A DNA stretch of 64,000 bases. Origin: Tous-C4FEB sp044356555. Its GTDB lineage: Bacteria > Verrucomicrobiota > Verrucomicrobiia > Opitutales > Opitutaceae. Shown in pieces: positions 35,441 to 44,249 of this stretch. The stretch's first letter is position 1. Each line of letters opens with the position of its first letter. The stretch is taken from positions 124,001-188,000 of the forward strand of contig JBIKWB010000002.1 of NCBI GenBank assembly GCA_044356555.1, read 5' to 3'. The notes below the pieces were generated by a model. That model saw only the letters and a program-made list of their open reading frames with translations. It ran no database searches and was not told the DNA's origin. The position numbers were made by a program, and so were the translations under genes.

Positions 35441-38400
35441 ATGACCACGTCCCGATCACTCCGAATGCTCGTCTCGCGTTTCCGCGAAGTGGGTTCACTT
35501 TTTCTCTTCCTCGCATTGTTGGCCGGATTGATCTCGGGAACGACAACAGCCTACGGCCAAGGTCCGGCTGCGATCGGCGTGATCGAAGGCAGCGTCGTGG
35601 GCGCCAGCAATGGCAGCTCGCTCAACAACGCGCGGGTGGCCGTTGTGGGCACCACGATTGAAACTACGACCGACGAGACCGGTCGCTATCGTTTGGTCGG
35701 GGTTCCGGCCGGCGCCGTGCAGTTGCGCGTGTCCTATGCGGGGATGGAGTCGAAGACCGCCGCCGTGACCGTCGGCACCGGCGGGGCGGTCCGCCAAGAT
35801 TTTGAGCTCATGATTCCGCGCAGCAGCACGACGCTGGACGAAAAGAGCATGGTAAAACTCGAAAGCTTCGTCGTGGAGTCGACGGCGCTCAGCGCGGCGG
35901 CGGCGGCAATCAACGAGCAGAAGATGTCGCCCAACATCAAAAACGTGATCGTGCTCGACGAGATCGGCGACCTTGGGGACGGCAACATCGGCGAGTATCT
36001 GAAATACACGCCGGGCCTTTCGATCGTGAGCGGACCCCAGACGGCGGCGACGGCATCCATCCGCGGACTGCCGGGCAGCGGCATTGTTTTCATGATCGAC
36101 GGCGCCGAAGTTTCTTCGCCGGCGGCGGACCGTTCGTTCGACCTCGCGGCGAGCTCGTCTGGCAGCGTGGACCGGATCGAAATCACAAAGGTGCCGACAC
36201 CCGACCGTCCGGCCAATGCCGTCGGTGGCACGGTCAACATCATCGGCAAAAGCGGATTTAATGTGAAGAAGCGCGTGCTGAAGGTGAACACCTACGGCGC
36301 TTACAATTCCGACAACCGCCTCCAGCCGCCCGGCTTGAGCGACACCGTCGGCAGTGATTCCCGTTCAAAGGCGCGGGTGCTCCAGCCCGGCATTGACGTC
36401 AACTATGCCCATCCGGTGAACCAGTCCTTCGCGTTCACGATCAACCTGAGCCAACTCACCCGTGTCTACGACATGGACTACGATTCGCCGACGTGGGATC
36501 TCTTTCGGGGCGTTCAAACGGTGAGCACGGAGCAAAACGTCCTGCAGACCACCGAACGCCAATTGGCTTCGACCACGTTGGATTGGCGCATCAACCGCGA
36601 GGATTCGTTCCGGCTGAATCTTGAGCACGTGCAGATCAACACGCCGACCCGGCAGAATATTTTTGCCGTGGCTTGGGGCGCCGGCAACACGGGCGGCGCC
36701 GATTTCACCCAAGGCGCGGCGACCGGGGTGGACACGGTGCGCCAGACGATGACCTACGGTGACCGCAAGCGCGGAACGTCCTCGGCGGTGCTCCGCTACA
36801 ACCACGACGGCAAAATCTACAAGATCGATGCCAACGCCAATTTCTCGCGCAGCTGGGATGAACGGGAAGACCTGAAGAACGGATTCTTCCGCACCGTCGG
36901 CATCTTCTCCCAAGGCTCGCTGCGGGTGCGGGCCGACGGCCTCAACGGCATCTATTCGCGGCGCGCGCCGACCCTTACGGTCACGAACCGGGCCGGCCAA
37001 GCGGTCGATCCCTACGACAATGCGAACCTGACTTTGGGCAATCCCACCAGCCAGCCCAACGAGATCCGTTCCGACATGCGCAGCGTTTCGGCCAACATCG
37101 CCCGCAGCTTCGCCTTGGCGGCTCCGACGACGATCAAGGCGGGTTTTTCGATCAATCGGCAGAGGAAGGACAACACCTCGGTGCTCAAGACCTGGACGTT
37201 TGCCCCGCCCGCGACGGTCAGCCGGCTGGCCAAGGACCACGACCTTACCAACGATATGCTTTCCCAGCAGTCGTTCTTTAACGACACGTTGAAGGTGAAG
37301 TGGGTCAGCCCGACCAAGTATTACGACCTCTTCAAGGCGCACCCGGATTGGTTTACGATCAGCGACGCCGCGACGCACCAATCCGCTGTGACCAACTCCA
37401 GATATTTTCAGGAGACAATCTCGGCGGCCTACGTTCGCACCGACGTGAAATACTTTAACAACCGACTTTGGCTGGTCGGCGGCGTGCGTTTCGAGCAGAC
37501 CGACGATATTGGGGCCGGCCCCTTGAATGACATTCGCGCCACTTACCAGCAGGACGCCAACGGCAACCTGCTCCGCGACAGTGCGGGTCGCTTCATCCCG
37601 GTCACGAGCGACGCCTTGGCGACGGCCCAACTTCGCTACAAAGAACGCGGCACGACCGCCGATCGGTCTTACTCGGGATATTACCCGAGCTTCAACAGCA
37701 CGTTCTATTTCACCGAGGCGCTCGTCGCCCGGGCCGCCTACGCAAAGACTATCGGCCGGCCGAACCTGAATGAAATCATCCCCGGCATCACGGTGGCGGA
37801 CCCGGGCGCGGCTGCGGGTGCCCGCACGGCGACAATCGTCAACAGCGGTCTGCAACCGTGGAGCGCCGACAATTTCGACCTGTCGCTGGAAACTTACAGC
37901 CTCAAAGGGGCGACGATTGCCTTCAGTCTCTTCCAAAAGAACATCACGGGATTTTTCGTCGATACCCGCGTGCCGGCCACGCTTGAACTGCTGCAAAGCT
38001 ACGGGCTTTCGGACGACTATTTGGACTACGAGATCATTTCCACGGAAAATGGGGGCAGCGCGACCGTCAAGGGTTACGAGGCCAGCTGGCGCCAGTCGCT
38101 CCATTTCTTGCCCTCATGGGCCAAGGGGTTTTCGACATTTGCCAACGCGACGATCTCCCAAGTCAGCGGGGAGAACTCCGCCGACTTCACGCCGTTTGCC
38201 CACAAGAACCTAAACTGGGGAGCGAGCTATATCCGGAAAAAATTCTCCTTCCGCTTCAACGCGGCTTACGCCTACCGGGTGAGCGGAGCGGCGGTGGCGC
38301 CAAGCGCCACGGTGCCGGCCGGCACCCGTTCCTATGTCGCGCCGCAGATCACGCAGGACTGGTCGTTTGAATATCGGTTCGCCAAAAATTTCAGCCTTTA

Positions 38401-38536
38401 CGGTGGCGCCCGCAACTTCACCGGTATCGCGAAACGCACCGAGCGTTCCGGTCCCGGCACCCCGGTATGGACCCGGCCGCAAACCTACCAAAATTTCGGC
38501 ACGCTCGTGACCCTGGGTGTTCGCTCGGGATTTTGA
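35441..38536 (+). CDS. TonB-dependent receptor with carboxypeptidase-regulatory-like N-terminal domain
   Basis: A 1031-residue receptor; start at 35441 by the signal peptide (LFLFLALLAGLISGTTTAYGQ). An N-terminal CarboxypepD_reg-like domain (GVIEGSVVGASNGSSLNNARVAVV to about residue 125) is followed by a plug (NIGEYLKYTPGLSIV, ASIRGLPGSGIVFMIDGAEV) and a barrel ending VTLGVRSGF with terminal Phe. This architecture resembles SusC-like and CirA-like receptors that import glycan fragments. It is encoded within the sialidase cluster, so the ligand is probably the glycan treated by these enzymes. No SusD homologue is next to it. Confidence 0.9.
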   Translation: MTTSRSLRMLVSRFREVGSLFLFLALLAGLISGTTTAYGQGPAAIGVIEGSVVGASNGSSLNNARVAVVGTTIETTTDETGRYRLVGVPAGAVQLRVSYAGMESKTAAVTVGTGGAVRQDFELMIPRSSTTLDEKSMVKLESFVVESTALSAAAAAINEQKMSPNIKNVIVLDEIGDLGDGNIGEYLKYTPGLSIVSGPQTAATASIRGLPGSGIVFMIDGAEVSSPAADRSFDLAASSSGSVDRIEITKVPTPDRPANAVGGTVNIIGKSGFNVKKRVLKVNTYGAYNSDNRLQPPGLSDTVGSDSRSKARVLQPGIDVNYAHPVNQSFAFTINLSQLTRVYDMDYDSPTWDLFRGVQTVSTEQNVLQTTERQLASTTLDWRINREDSFRLNLEHVQINTPTRQNIFAVAWGAGNTGGADFTQGAATGVDTVRQTMTYGDRKRGTSSAVLRYNHDGKIYKIDANANFSRSWDEREDLKNGFFRTVGIFSQGSLRVRADGLNGIYSRRAPTLTVTNRAGQAVDPYDNANLTLGNPTSQPNEIRSDMRSVSANIARSFALAAPTTIKAGFSINRQRKDNTSVLKTWTFAPPATVSRLAKDHDLTNDMLSQQSFFNDTLKVKWVSPTKYYDLFKAHPDWFTISDAATHQSAVTNSRYFQETISAAYVRTDVKYFNNRLWLVGGVRFEQTDDIGAGPLNDIRATYQQDANGNLLRDSAGRFIPVTSDALATAQLRYKERGTTADRSYSGYYPSFNSTFYFTEALVARAAYAKTIGRPNLNEIIPGITVADPGAAAGARTATIVNSGLQPWSADNFDLSLETYSLKGATIAFSLFQKNITGFFVDTRVPATLELLQSYGLSDDYLDYEIISTENGGSATVKGYEASWRQSLHFLPSWAKGFSTFANATISQVSGENSADFTPFAHKNLNWGASYIRKKFSFRFNAAYAYRVSGAAVAPSATVPAGTRSYVAPQITQDWSFEYRFAKNFSLYGGARNFTGIAKRTERSGPGTPVWTRPQTYQNFGTLVTLGVRSGF

Positions 38537-38551
38537 TTCGCCCGGCGTGAG

Positions 38552-40780
38552 ATGACGACCCCGCGCCTACGCCTCAGCACTTGGCTCTGTGCCGTCGTGC
38601 TGGGCGTGGGGGCAAGAGCGCAGCCGGAGCCTTCCGGCCGGGCGACGGAGATTACGTTCTTTGCCAACGCGGAGAACCTCACGACGCCGGCGGTCCGTTA
38701 TACGGGAACGCCGTGGACGGCAGATGCGGGCGGGTTTTTGCGGGGCACCGGCCGGGGGAAACGGTTGCTGGCGATCCGGGCTCCGGCCGCCGGAGATTTC
38801 CGGGCGGAGTTTGAACTTAGCCTCGCGGCGCCGAAGCGGGAGTCGGCGATCGTGTTGGGGGCGGACGGCGAGCTGTCGCTCACGGTGGGCGCCGCGTCTT
38901 GGCAATTGCGCGGGCGTTTTTTCCGGGCGTCGGACCGGCCGGTCACGATCACGGCGCCGGGGTTGAAAGCCGGGCAACGGTTTAAGCTCACGATCGAGCG
39001 GATTGGCGCCGAGGTGATGGTGGCGGTGGACGGCGCGTTGATTCATCGGGGCGCGTGCAGCCGGGGTGAGCTGGGCGCGCTCGGCCTCGATCCGGGAACC
39101 GGCGCGGTGAATCTCTACGGGTTTTCCGCGCGGGGATTTTTTTCGGCGGATGAACGGGCGCCGAAGCCTTTTGGCAATCCGTTCGGGCTGCAGTTGCGGC
39201 CGGTCCCAAGCGAGCCTCAGGTGGTTTTTGCGCCGGTGATCGTCCGCGAGGCGCTCACCAACGAGAGTTCGATGATCCGTCGTCGCGATGGCGCCCTCGA
39301 GATCTATTCAGTCACCAAGCCGGCGAGCGATTCTGTAAGTCTGGAGCGATCCCGGGATGGTGGACTCACTTGGTCTGAGCCCGAGGTCGCTTTCCGTTTG
39401 CCCGGCAAGGCTTACTATGCGGTCCAAGCGCTGGAGGCGGCCGATGGTGTTGTCCATGCCGTGGTGCACCTCGCGGGCGAGGGACCGGGGGGCTATCGCG
39501 GGCGGCTCTACGAGGTTTATCATGCGACGCTACCCTCAGGTTCCGGGCAGTGGACCGAGCCGCAGCGCGTCGTTCCCGGCTACGTGGGGTCGATCCGCGG
39601 GTTCATCCAATTGCGGTCGGGGCGAATTTTGTTGGCGGTCGGGCGCGCAATTCCGGCTCGGGAACAGCCGCCCGCGACCGGTCCGGATCTGGGTTGGAAC
39701 GATACGTTCGTCTACCTCTCGGATGACCAAGGGCGGACGTGGCGGGCGTCGCCGGATCAACTCTCGATTGAATTGAAGACGGCGAATGCCACCCGCTACG
39801 GCGCGGTGGAACCGGCTCTGCTGGAACTCCGGGACGGTCGCGTGTGGATGCTGGTGCGCGATCGACAGGGGCGGCTTTTCCAATCGTTTTCGCAGGACGG
39901 CGAACGTTGGTCGCAGCCGGCCCGGACCGACATCGTTTCTTCCGATTCACCCGCGGCGTTGTTGCGCCTGAGCAGCGGCAAAATCCTGCTGCTCGTCAAC
40001 GGGTGCCAGAATTGGAGCGACCCGCGGAGCTACGCGATGGGCGGGCGCGAGGTGTTGCACGCGGCCATCAGTGCCGACGAAGGTGCGACGTGGTCCGGCT
40101 TCCGCGAGGTCCTGCATGAAACCAATCTGGTGAGTGGCGGCGACCGCGGCACCGCGTATGCGACGGCGGCGGAAAACGCGCTGGGCAAGGTCGTGGTCGT
40201 GAGCGGGCAGGGCGAGGGAAAGCGGGCGGTGGTGACTTTTGACCCGCGATGGCTGGAGGAGCGGCAGGTGCGGGACGATCTGACGGCAGGACCCGTCGGT
40301 TGGACCCAATATGGTGACGATGGCATCCGCAGTGAGACCACCTCGGAGGGGGCCCGCGTGGCGGCGATTTCGGTCAAAGCCGACGGGCTTTGCGGTGCCC
40401 TGTGGAATTTCCCCGCTGCAGTGACCGGCGAGTTGCGCCTACGCCTGCGGTTGCCCGCCCAAGCGCAACACGTGCGGCTAGCGCTGACCGACCACTTTAA
40501 CCGCATCGATGACCGCCGCGCTATGGAGCACGCGGTGTTTGCGCTGGAAGCCGGGAAACTGGGGCTCGTGGGCGACGGACGTTGGCGTGACTTGGTGTTC
40601 CGCTGGGATAGAACCACCGCCATGGGCGAGTTAACGGTTGAAGTGGACGGGAAGGTTGTGGGGCGCACGGCGGCGCAGCGGGTCGCGCCTTTTGGCGTCA
40701 ACTATCTGCGGATCGAGTTTCGCGGTGCGGCCGATGAAGGCCAAGTGGCGGTCGGTGAGCTTTCGGCCCAACTCAAATGA
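38552..40780 (+). CDS. Large sialidase-like protein with N- and C-terminal beta-sandwich regions
   Basis: A 742-residue secreted protein starting 15 bp after the TonB receptor. After the signal peptide (to ARAQP) lies a beta-sandwich-like region (about 30-205; FELSLAAPKRESAIVLGADGELSL, FKLTIERIGAEVMVAVDGALIH), as in LamG-like domains. The central propeller (about 220-565) has Asp boxes SRDGGLTW, SDDQGRTW, SQDGERW and SADEGATW. A second sandwich-like region (about 575-742) closes the protein. The layout resembles catalytic propellers carrying carbohydrate-binding modules. It ends in an ATGATG overlap with the next gene. Sialidase family membership is likely; substrate unknown. Confidence 0.78.
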   Translation: MTTPRLRLSTWLCAVVLGVGARAQPEPSGRATEITFFANAENLTTPAVRYTGTPWTADAGGFLRGTGRGKRLLAIRAPAAGDFRAEFELSLAAPKRESAIVLGADGELSLTVGAASWQLRGRFFRASDRPVTITAPGLKAGQRFKLTIERIGAEVMVAVDGALIHRGACSRGELGALGLDPGTGAVNLYGFSARGFFSADERAPKPFGNPFGLQLRPVPSEPQVVFAPVIVREALTNESSMIRRRDGALEIYSVTKPASDSVSLERSRDGGLTWSEPEVAFRLPGKAYYAVQALEAADGVVHAVVHLAGEGPGGYRGRLYEVYHATLPSGSGQWTEPQRVVPGYVGSIRGFIQLRSGRILLAVGRAIPAREQPPATGPDLGWNDTFVYLSDDQGRTWRASPDQLSIELKTANATRYGAVEPALLELRDGRVWMLVRDRQGRLFQSFSQDGERWSQPARTDIVSSDSPAALLRLSSGKILLLVNGCQNWSDPRSYAMGGREVLHAAISADEGATWSGFREVLHETNLVSGGDRGTAYATAAENALGKVVVVSGQGEGKRAVVTFDPRWLEERQVRDDLTAGPVGWTQYGDDGIRSETTSEGARVAAISVKADGLCGALWNFPAAVTGELRLRLRLPAQAQHVRLALTDHFNRIDDRRAMEHAVFALEAGKLGLVGDGRWRDLVFRWDRTTAMGELTVEVDGKVVGRTAAQRVAPFGVNYLRIEFRGAADEGQVAVGELSAQLK

Positions 40781-42468
40781 TGAAACACCACATCTTGCTC
40801 TTCCTCGGACTCATCGTGTGTTGCTCGGCAGCGCCGCGGGCGCGGCCCGATTTCGGTCTCGTCTTCAACGACGATGCCGATCTCGCGTTTGTTTTGCCGG
40901 ACCGGCTGCAGTCGGAAGCGCTTTTGCGCGCCAACGTGCGGGCGCTCGCGGATACCCCGGTCAAGACGTTGGTCTATTGCATCGGAATGGGGGGCGACCT
41001 GCTCTACTACAATACGGAGGTCGCGAGCCGCGTCGGCTGGCGGAAAACGCCCGACGAGAAGCCCGGATCGCTGATGGAGAAACGCATGGAGAATGCGCGG
41101 ATCTGCCTCGCTCAGGGTGCCGACGCGGTGCGAACCGCCGGCGAAACGGCGAAGCAGTTGGGGCTTCGGTTTATTCCGAGTCTCCGGATGAACGACGCCC
41201 ATTTCATGTCCGACCCGGACGGCCACGCGATGACGAGTGAGTTCTGGTTCAAGCATCGCGCGGACTACACGATCAAGGACTCACCGTTGGCCTTCCAGCC
41301 GGCCTATGGAAACCTGCTCGACTACAGCCATGCGGCCGTGCGGCAACTCCGGCTCGACACCGTCTTCGAAGCCCTGGCCCGCAACCGCGATCTCGTCGAC
41401 GGCTTTGAACTCGATTTCAACCGCTTCCAGGTGTTCTTCCCCAGGGGCCGGGCAGCGGCGGGAGCCCCGCTCATGACCGATCTCGTGCGCCGCGTGCGGG
41501 CGCGACTCGACGAATTGGCGGCCAGCGAGAAACGCCCGATGTATCTTTTTGTGCGTGTGCCGCCGTCGTTGGCGGATAGCTCCGCGGCCGGGTTGGAGGT
41601 CGAGCAGTGGATGGCCGAGGGCCTGGTGGATCTCGTTTCCCCCGCACAAATCATGACGCTCGCGTGGGACATGCCGATCGCGGACCTCGTCGCGCTGGGG
41701 CGCCAACACGGCGTGCGCGTGCATCCGTCACTGTATCCCCGCACCTCGTGGCGGGTGCCGTTTCCGGCGCCGGCGGCCTCGCGTTACGCCGGCGGGGTGG
41801 TCGGCCGCGACGCCTCGCTGGAGGAAATCCGGGGGGCCGCCCGCAACTACCGGGCGTTGGGGGTGGATGGGTTTTACCTCTTCAATTTCTACAATGCGTT
41901 CGGTTCCGTGCGTCCTCATGACAGCCGGCTCTACCGGGTTTTTCGCGACCTCGCCCGTCCGGAGAATCTGGAGGGGCAGACCGCCGTCTATTCTGTGACG
42001 AAGAGCTACTATTTTGACGGGCCCAATTCCTATGCCTACGGCAAACAATTGCCGGCCAAGCTGGCGTCCGGAAGCGAACTGCGACTCAGCCTGCCGGTGG
42101 GTGAAGACCCGAAGGCGGCGACGTTTCCGCTCCGGTCGGCTGATTTGAGAATCGGGTTTCGCGCGCTGGCACCCGAGTCGAACGTGGTCGTGACGTTGAA
42201 TGGTCGGACGCTCTTCAGCGGTTTGCCCGCAAGCGGCGCGCGATTTGTGACCCGTGAATTCGTCACCAAGCCGTCGCGTCAGCCGGACCTCGCCGAGGAG
42301 TATTTGCATGTGGCGTTGTCGAATGAGGCGGTGATCGCGCCGGGCCTAAATGACTTCCGTGTGAGTGTCGTGGGCGGATCCAAGCCCGTCGAGGTGACCG
42401 ATCTCGAAGTGCGTTACGATTACCAGAACGACCTCGGGCAGATCTGGAACCGGGTTCCCGCCCGTTAG
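40777..42468 (+). CDS. Secreted TIM-barrel-like protein of unknown function
   Basis: A 563-residue protein with a signal peptide (HILLFLGLIVCCSAA) and no family I can name with confidence. The first about 380 residues read like an alpha/beta barrel: TLVYCIGMGGDLLYY, GLRFIPSLRMNDAH, NRDLVDGFELDFNRF, LVDLVSPAQIMTLAW, GVRVHPSLYPR and GVDGFYLFNF. The short hydrophobic strands ending in acidic or polar residues fit a glycoside-hydrolase-like barrel, with the Glu and Asp in DGFELDFNRF as candidates for catalysis. The C-terminal 150 residues are a beta-rich domain. Two adjacent ATG codons overlap the previous stop. As last gene of the cluster it is probably another glycan-acting enzyme; that is inference. 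Confidence 0.7.
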   Translation: MMKHHILLFLGLIVCCSAAPRARPDFGLVFNDDADLAFVLPDRLQSEALLRANVRALADTPVKTLVYCIGMGGDLLYYNTEVASRVGWRKTPDEKPGSLMEKRMENARICLAQGADAVRTAGETAKQLGLRFIPSLRMNDAHFMSDPDGHAMTSEFWFKHRADYTIKDSPLAFQPAYGNLLDYSHAAVRQLRLDTVFEALARNRDLVDGFELDFNRFQVFFPRGRAAAGAPLMTDLVRRVRARLDELAASEKRPMYLFVRVPPSLADSSAAGLEVEQWMAEGLVDLVSPAQIMTLAWDMPIADLVALGRQHGVRVHPSLYPRTSWRVPFPAPAASRYAGGVVGRDASLEEIRGAARNYRALGVDGFYLFNFYNAFGSVRPHDSRLYRVFRDLARPENLEGQTAVYSVTKSYYFDGPNSYAYGKQLPAKLASGSELRLSLPVGEDPKAATFPLRSADLRIGFRALAPESNVVVTLNGRTLFSGLPASGARFVTREFVTKPSRQPDLAEEYLHVALSNEAVIAPGLNDFRVSVVGGSKPVEVTDLEVRYDYQNDLGQIWNRVPAR

Positions 42469-42711
42469 AGGCGCCCTGTTTTTCGCCGCATCCTTTACCT
42501 TCGAAAACTCCCAAGATCATTTTCAAAGGGCGGAAAAGCGTCGCCGACGTCGTGAACAATGGCCCCGCTAAATGAAGGCGCTGATTCCGCTCGGCCTTGC
42601 GTGCGGCGCAACCCTCCGCGAACGCGAAGTGGCAGGCCTTTCCCCACCGCCCTAGTCTCCGCGCCAGCGCAGATCGATTGACCGTGTTTCAGATGGCGAT
42701 GGGCCTCGAAA

Positions 42712-43440
42712 CTAAAGCAACCCGGCGTTGGCGAAACTGTAGTAGCCGAGGCCGGCGGGATCGGCGGTGGGGCGGCCCATGATCAGATGGTCGATGAGCG
42801 GGATATCGACGGCCTTGGAGGCGGCGAAGATTTGCCGGGTGATCGCGATATCGGGCGCGCTGGGGGACGGGTCGCCGCTGGGGTGGTTGTGGACGCAGAT
42901 GACGGCGCTGGCGGATTCACGCATCGCGGCGCGAAACACTTCGCGCGGGTGGGCGAGGGTGCTGTTGGCGGTGCCGGAGGTGATTTCCTCACGGCGGATG
43001 AGCCGGTTGCGGCGGTTGAGGCTGAGAATCCAAAACTTCTCCACGTCGAGGCCGGCGACGATGGGTTGCATGTAGGCGAAGATGAGATCGGCGCGGGTAA
43101 GCAGCGGGGCTTCGCCCGTCTGTTGGCCCAATACCCGACGGGCAACTTCGATGACGGTGACGAGTTGCAGGGCTTTGACCGGGCCGATGCCTTTGAATTT
43201 GCGGAAGTCGGCGGCGGACCAGCCGATGAGACCGGCGAGCGAGCCCGCGTCCGCGACGAGGCGCTGGGCGAGAGTAAGGACATCTTGGCCGCGGGTGCCG
43301 CTGCGCAGGAGCATCGCGAGGAGTTCGGCATCGCCGAGAGCGGCGGCTCCGAATTTTTGGAGCCGTTCCTGCGGGCGTTCCCCGAGCGCCGTCGCTTGCA
43401 GGCGATTCTCGGGGGAGGGGGGCGGGGCAGGGTCGCTCAT
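42712..43440 (-). CDS. radC: RadC family JAB-domain protein
   Basis: A 242-residue RadC-type protein; start chosen at 43440 (MSDPAPPPSPENRL), leaving out a 23-residue upstream extension. It has the N-terminal helix-hairpin-helix part (LGERPQERLQKFGAAALGDAELLAMLLRSGT; FKGIGPVKALQLV) and the JAB1/MPN metal site HNHPSGDPSPSAPD followed by PLIDHLIMG. The family is linked to DNA repair by name only, and its biochemical function remains unproven. It diverges from the ThuA-like gene 56 bp away. Downstream (42469-42711) is a 243-bp gap in which I see no gene. Confidence 0.9.
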   Translation of the reverse strand: MSDPAPPPSPENRLQATALGERPQERLQKFGAAALGDAELLAMLLRSGTRGQDVLTLAQRLVADAGSLAGLIGWSAADFRKFKGIGPVKALQLVTVIEVARRVLGQQTGEAPLLTRADLIFAYMQPIVAGLDVEKFWILSLNRRNRLIRREEITSGTANSTLAHPREVFRAAMRESASAVICVHNHPSGDPSPSAPDIAITRQIFAASKAVDIPLIDHLIMGRPTADPAGLGYYSFANAGLL

Positions 43441-43496
43441 CGGGTGGCGCAAGTTTCTGGTTGATAGGGCGGAGGTGAGCAATTCCCGTTCTCGGC

Positions 43497-44246
43497 ATGG
43501 CGTCATCAACGTTGCGGGTAGTTGTCTGGGGCGAGAACGTGCACGAGCATACCAACGCCAAGGTCGCGGCGGTTTATCCGCACGGTATGCATACGGTAAT
43601 CGCGGCCGGTCTGCGGGAGTTGCTGCCGACGGCCGAAGTGAGCACGGCGACGTTGCAGGAAGCGGAGCACGGTCTGACCGAGGCGCGGCTGGCGGAGACC
43701 GATGTGCTGACGTGGTGGGGGCACAAGGCGCACGGCGAGGTGAGTGACGAGGTGGTGGCGCGCGTGCAGAAACGCGTGCTGGAGGGCATGGGCCTGATCG
43801 TGCTCCATTCGGGGCACTTCTCGAAGATTTTCAAACGGCTGATGGGCACGACGTGCTCGTTGACGTGGCGCGAGGCGGACGAGAAAGAGCGTCTCTGGGT
43901 CTGCAATCCCGGGCATCCCATCGCACAGGGCATCGGGCCGTATTTTGAACTGCCGCGGGAGGAAATGTATGGCGAGCCGTTTGGCGTGCCGCCGCCGGAG
44001 GAGCAGGTGTTTATCTCGTGGTTCGAGGGCGGTGAAGTGTTTCGCAGCGGGTGCTGCTACACGCGGGGTAACGGGAAAATATTTTATTTCCGGCCGGGGC
44101 ACGAAACGTATCCGACGTATTTCGATGCGAACGTGCGGCGGGTGCTGGCCAACGCCGTGGAGTGGGCGCGACCGCCCGCGACGCGCTGGGTCGATTCCTG
44201 CCCGAATGCGAAGAATCCGCCGGAGAGGATCGCGCCGAAGGCCTGA
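43497..44246 (+). CDS. ThuA-like (trehalose-utilisation-type) protein
   Basis: A 249-residue cytoplasmic protein of the ThuA family, which has a class I glutamine-amidotransferase-like fold and is implicated in disaccharide metabolism. Characteristic stretches are LRVVVWGENVHEH at the N-terminus, DVLTWWGHKAHGEV, GMGLIVLHSGHFSKIF and FRPGHETYPTYFD near the C-terminus. No signal peptide is seen. It stands alone on the plus strand between radC and the convergent MFS gene, so its substrate cannot be inferred from neighbours. Confidence 0.88.
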   Translation: MASSTLRVVVWGENVHEHTNAKVAAVYPHGMHTVIAAGLRELLPTAEVSTATLQEAEHGLTEARLAETDVLTWWGHKAHGEVSDEVVARVQKRVLEGMGLIVLHSGHFSKIFKRLMGTTCSLTWREADEKERLWVCNPGHPIAQGIGPYFELPREEMYGEPFGVPPPEEQVFISWFEGGEVFRSGCCYTRGNGKIFYFRPGHETYPTYFDANVRRVLANAVEWARPPATRWVDSCPNAKNPPERIAPKA

Positions 44247-44249
44247 GGC

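Noticed and set aside
36365..38104. Minus-strand open frame of 579 codons
   Set aside because: It is antisense to the TonB receptor gene and shows no signal peptide or motif.
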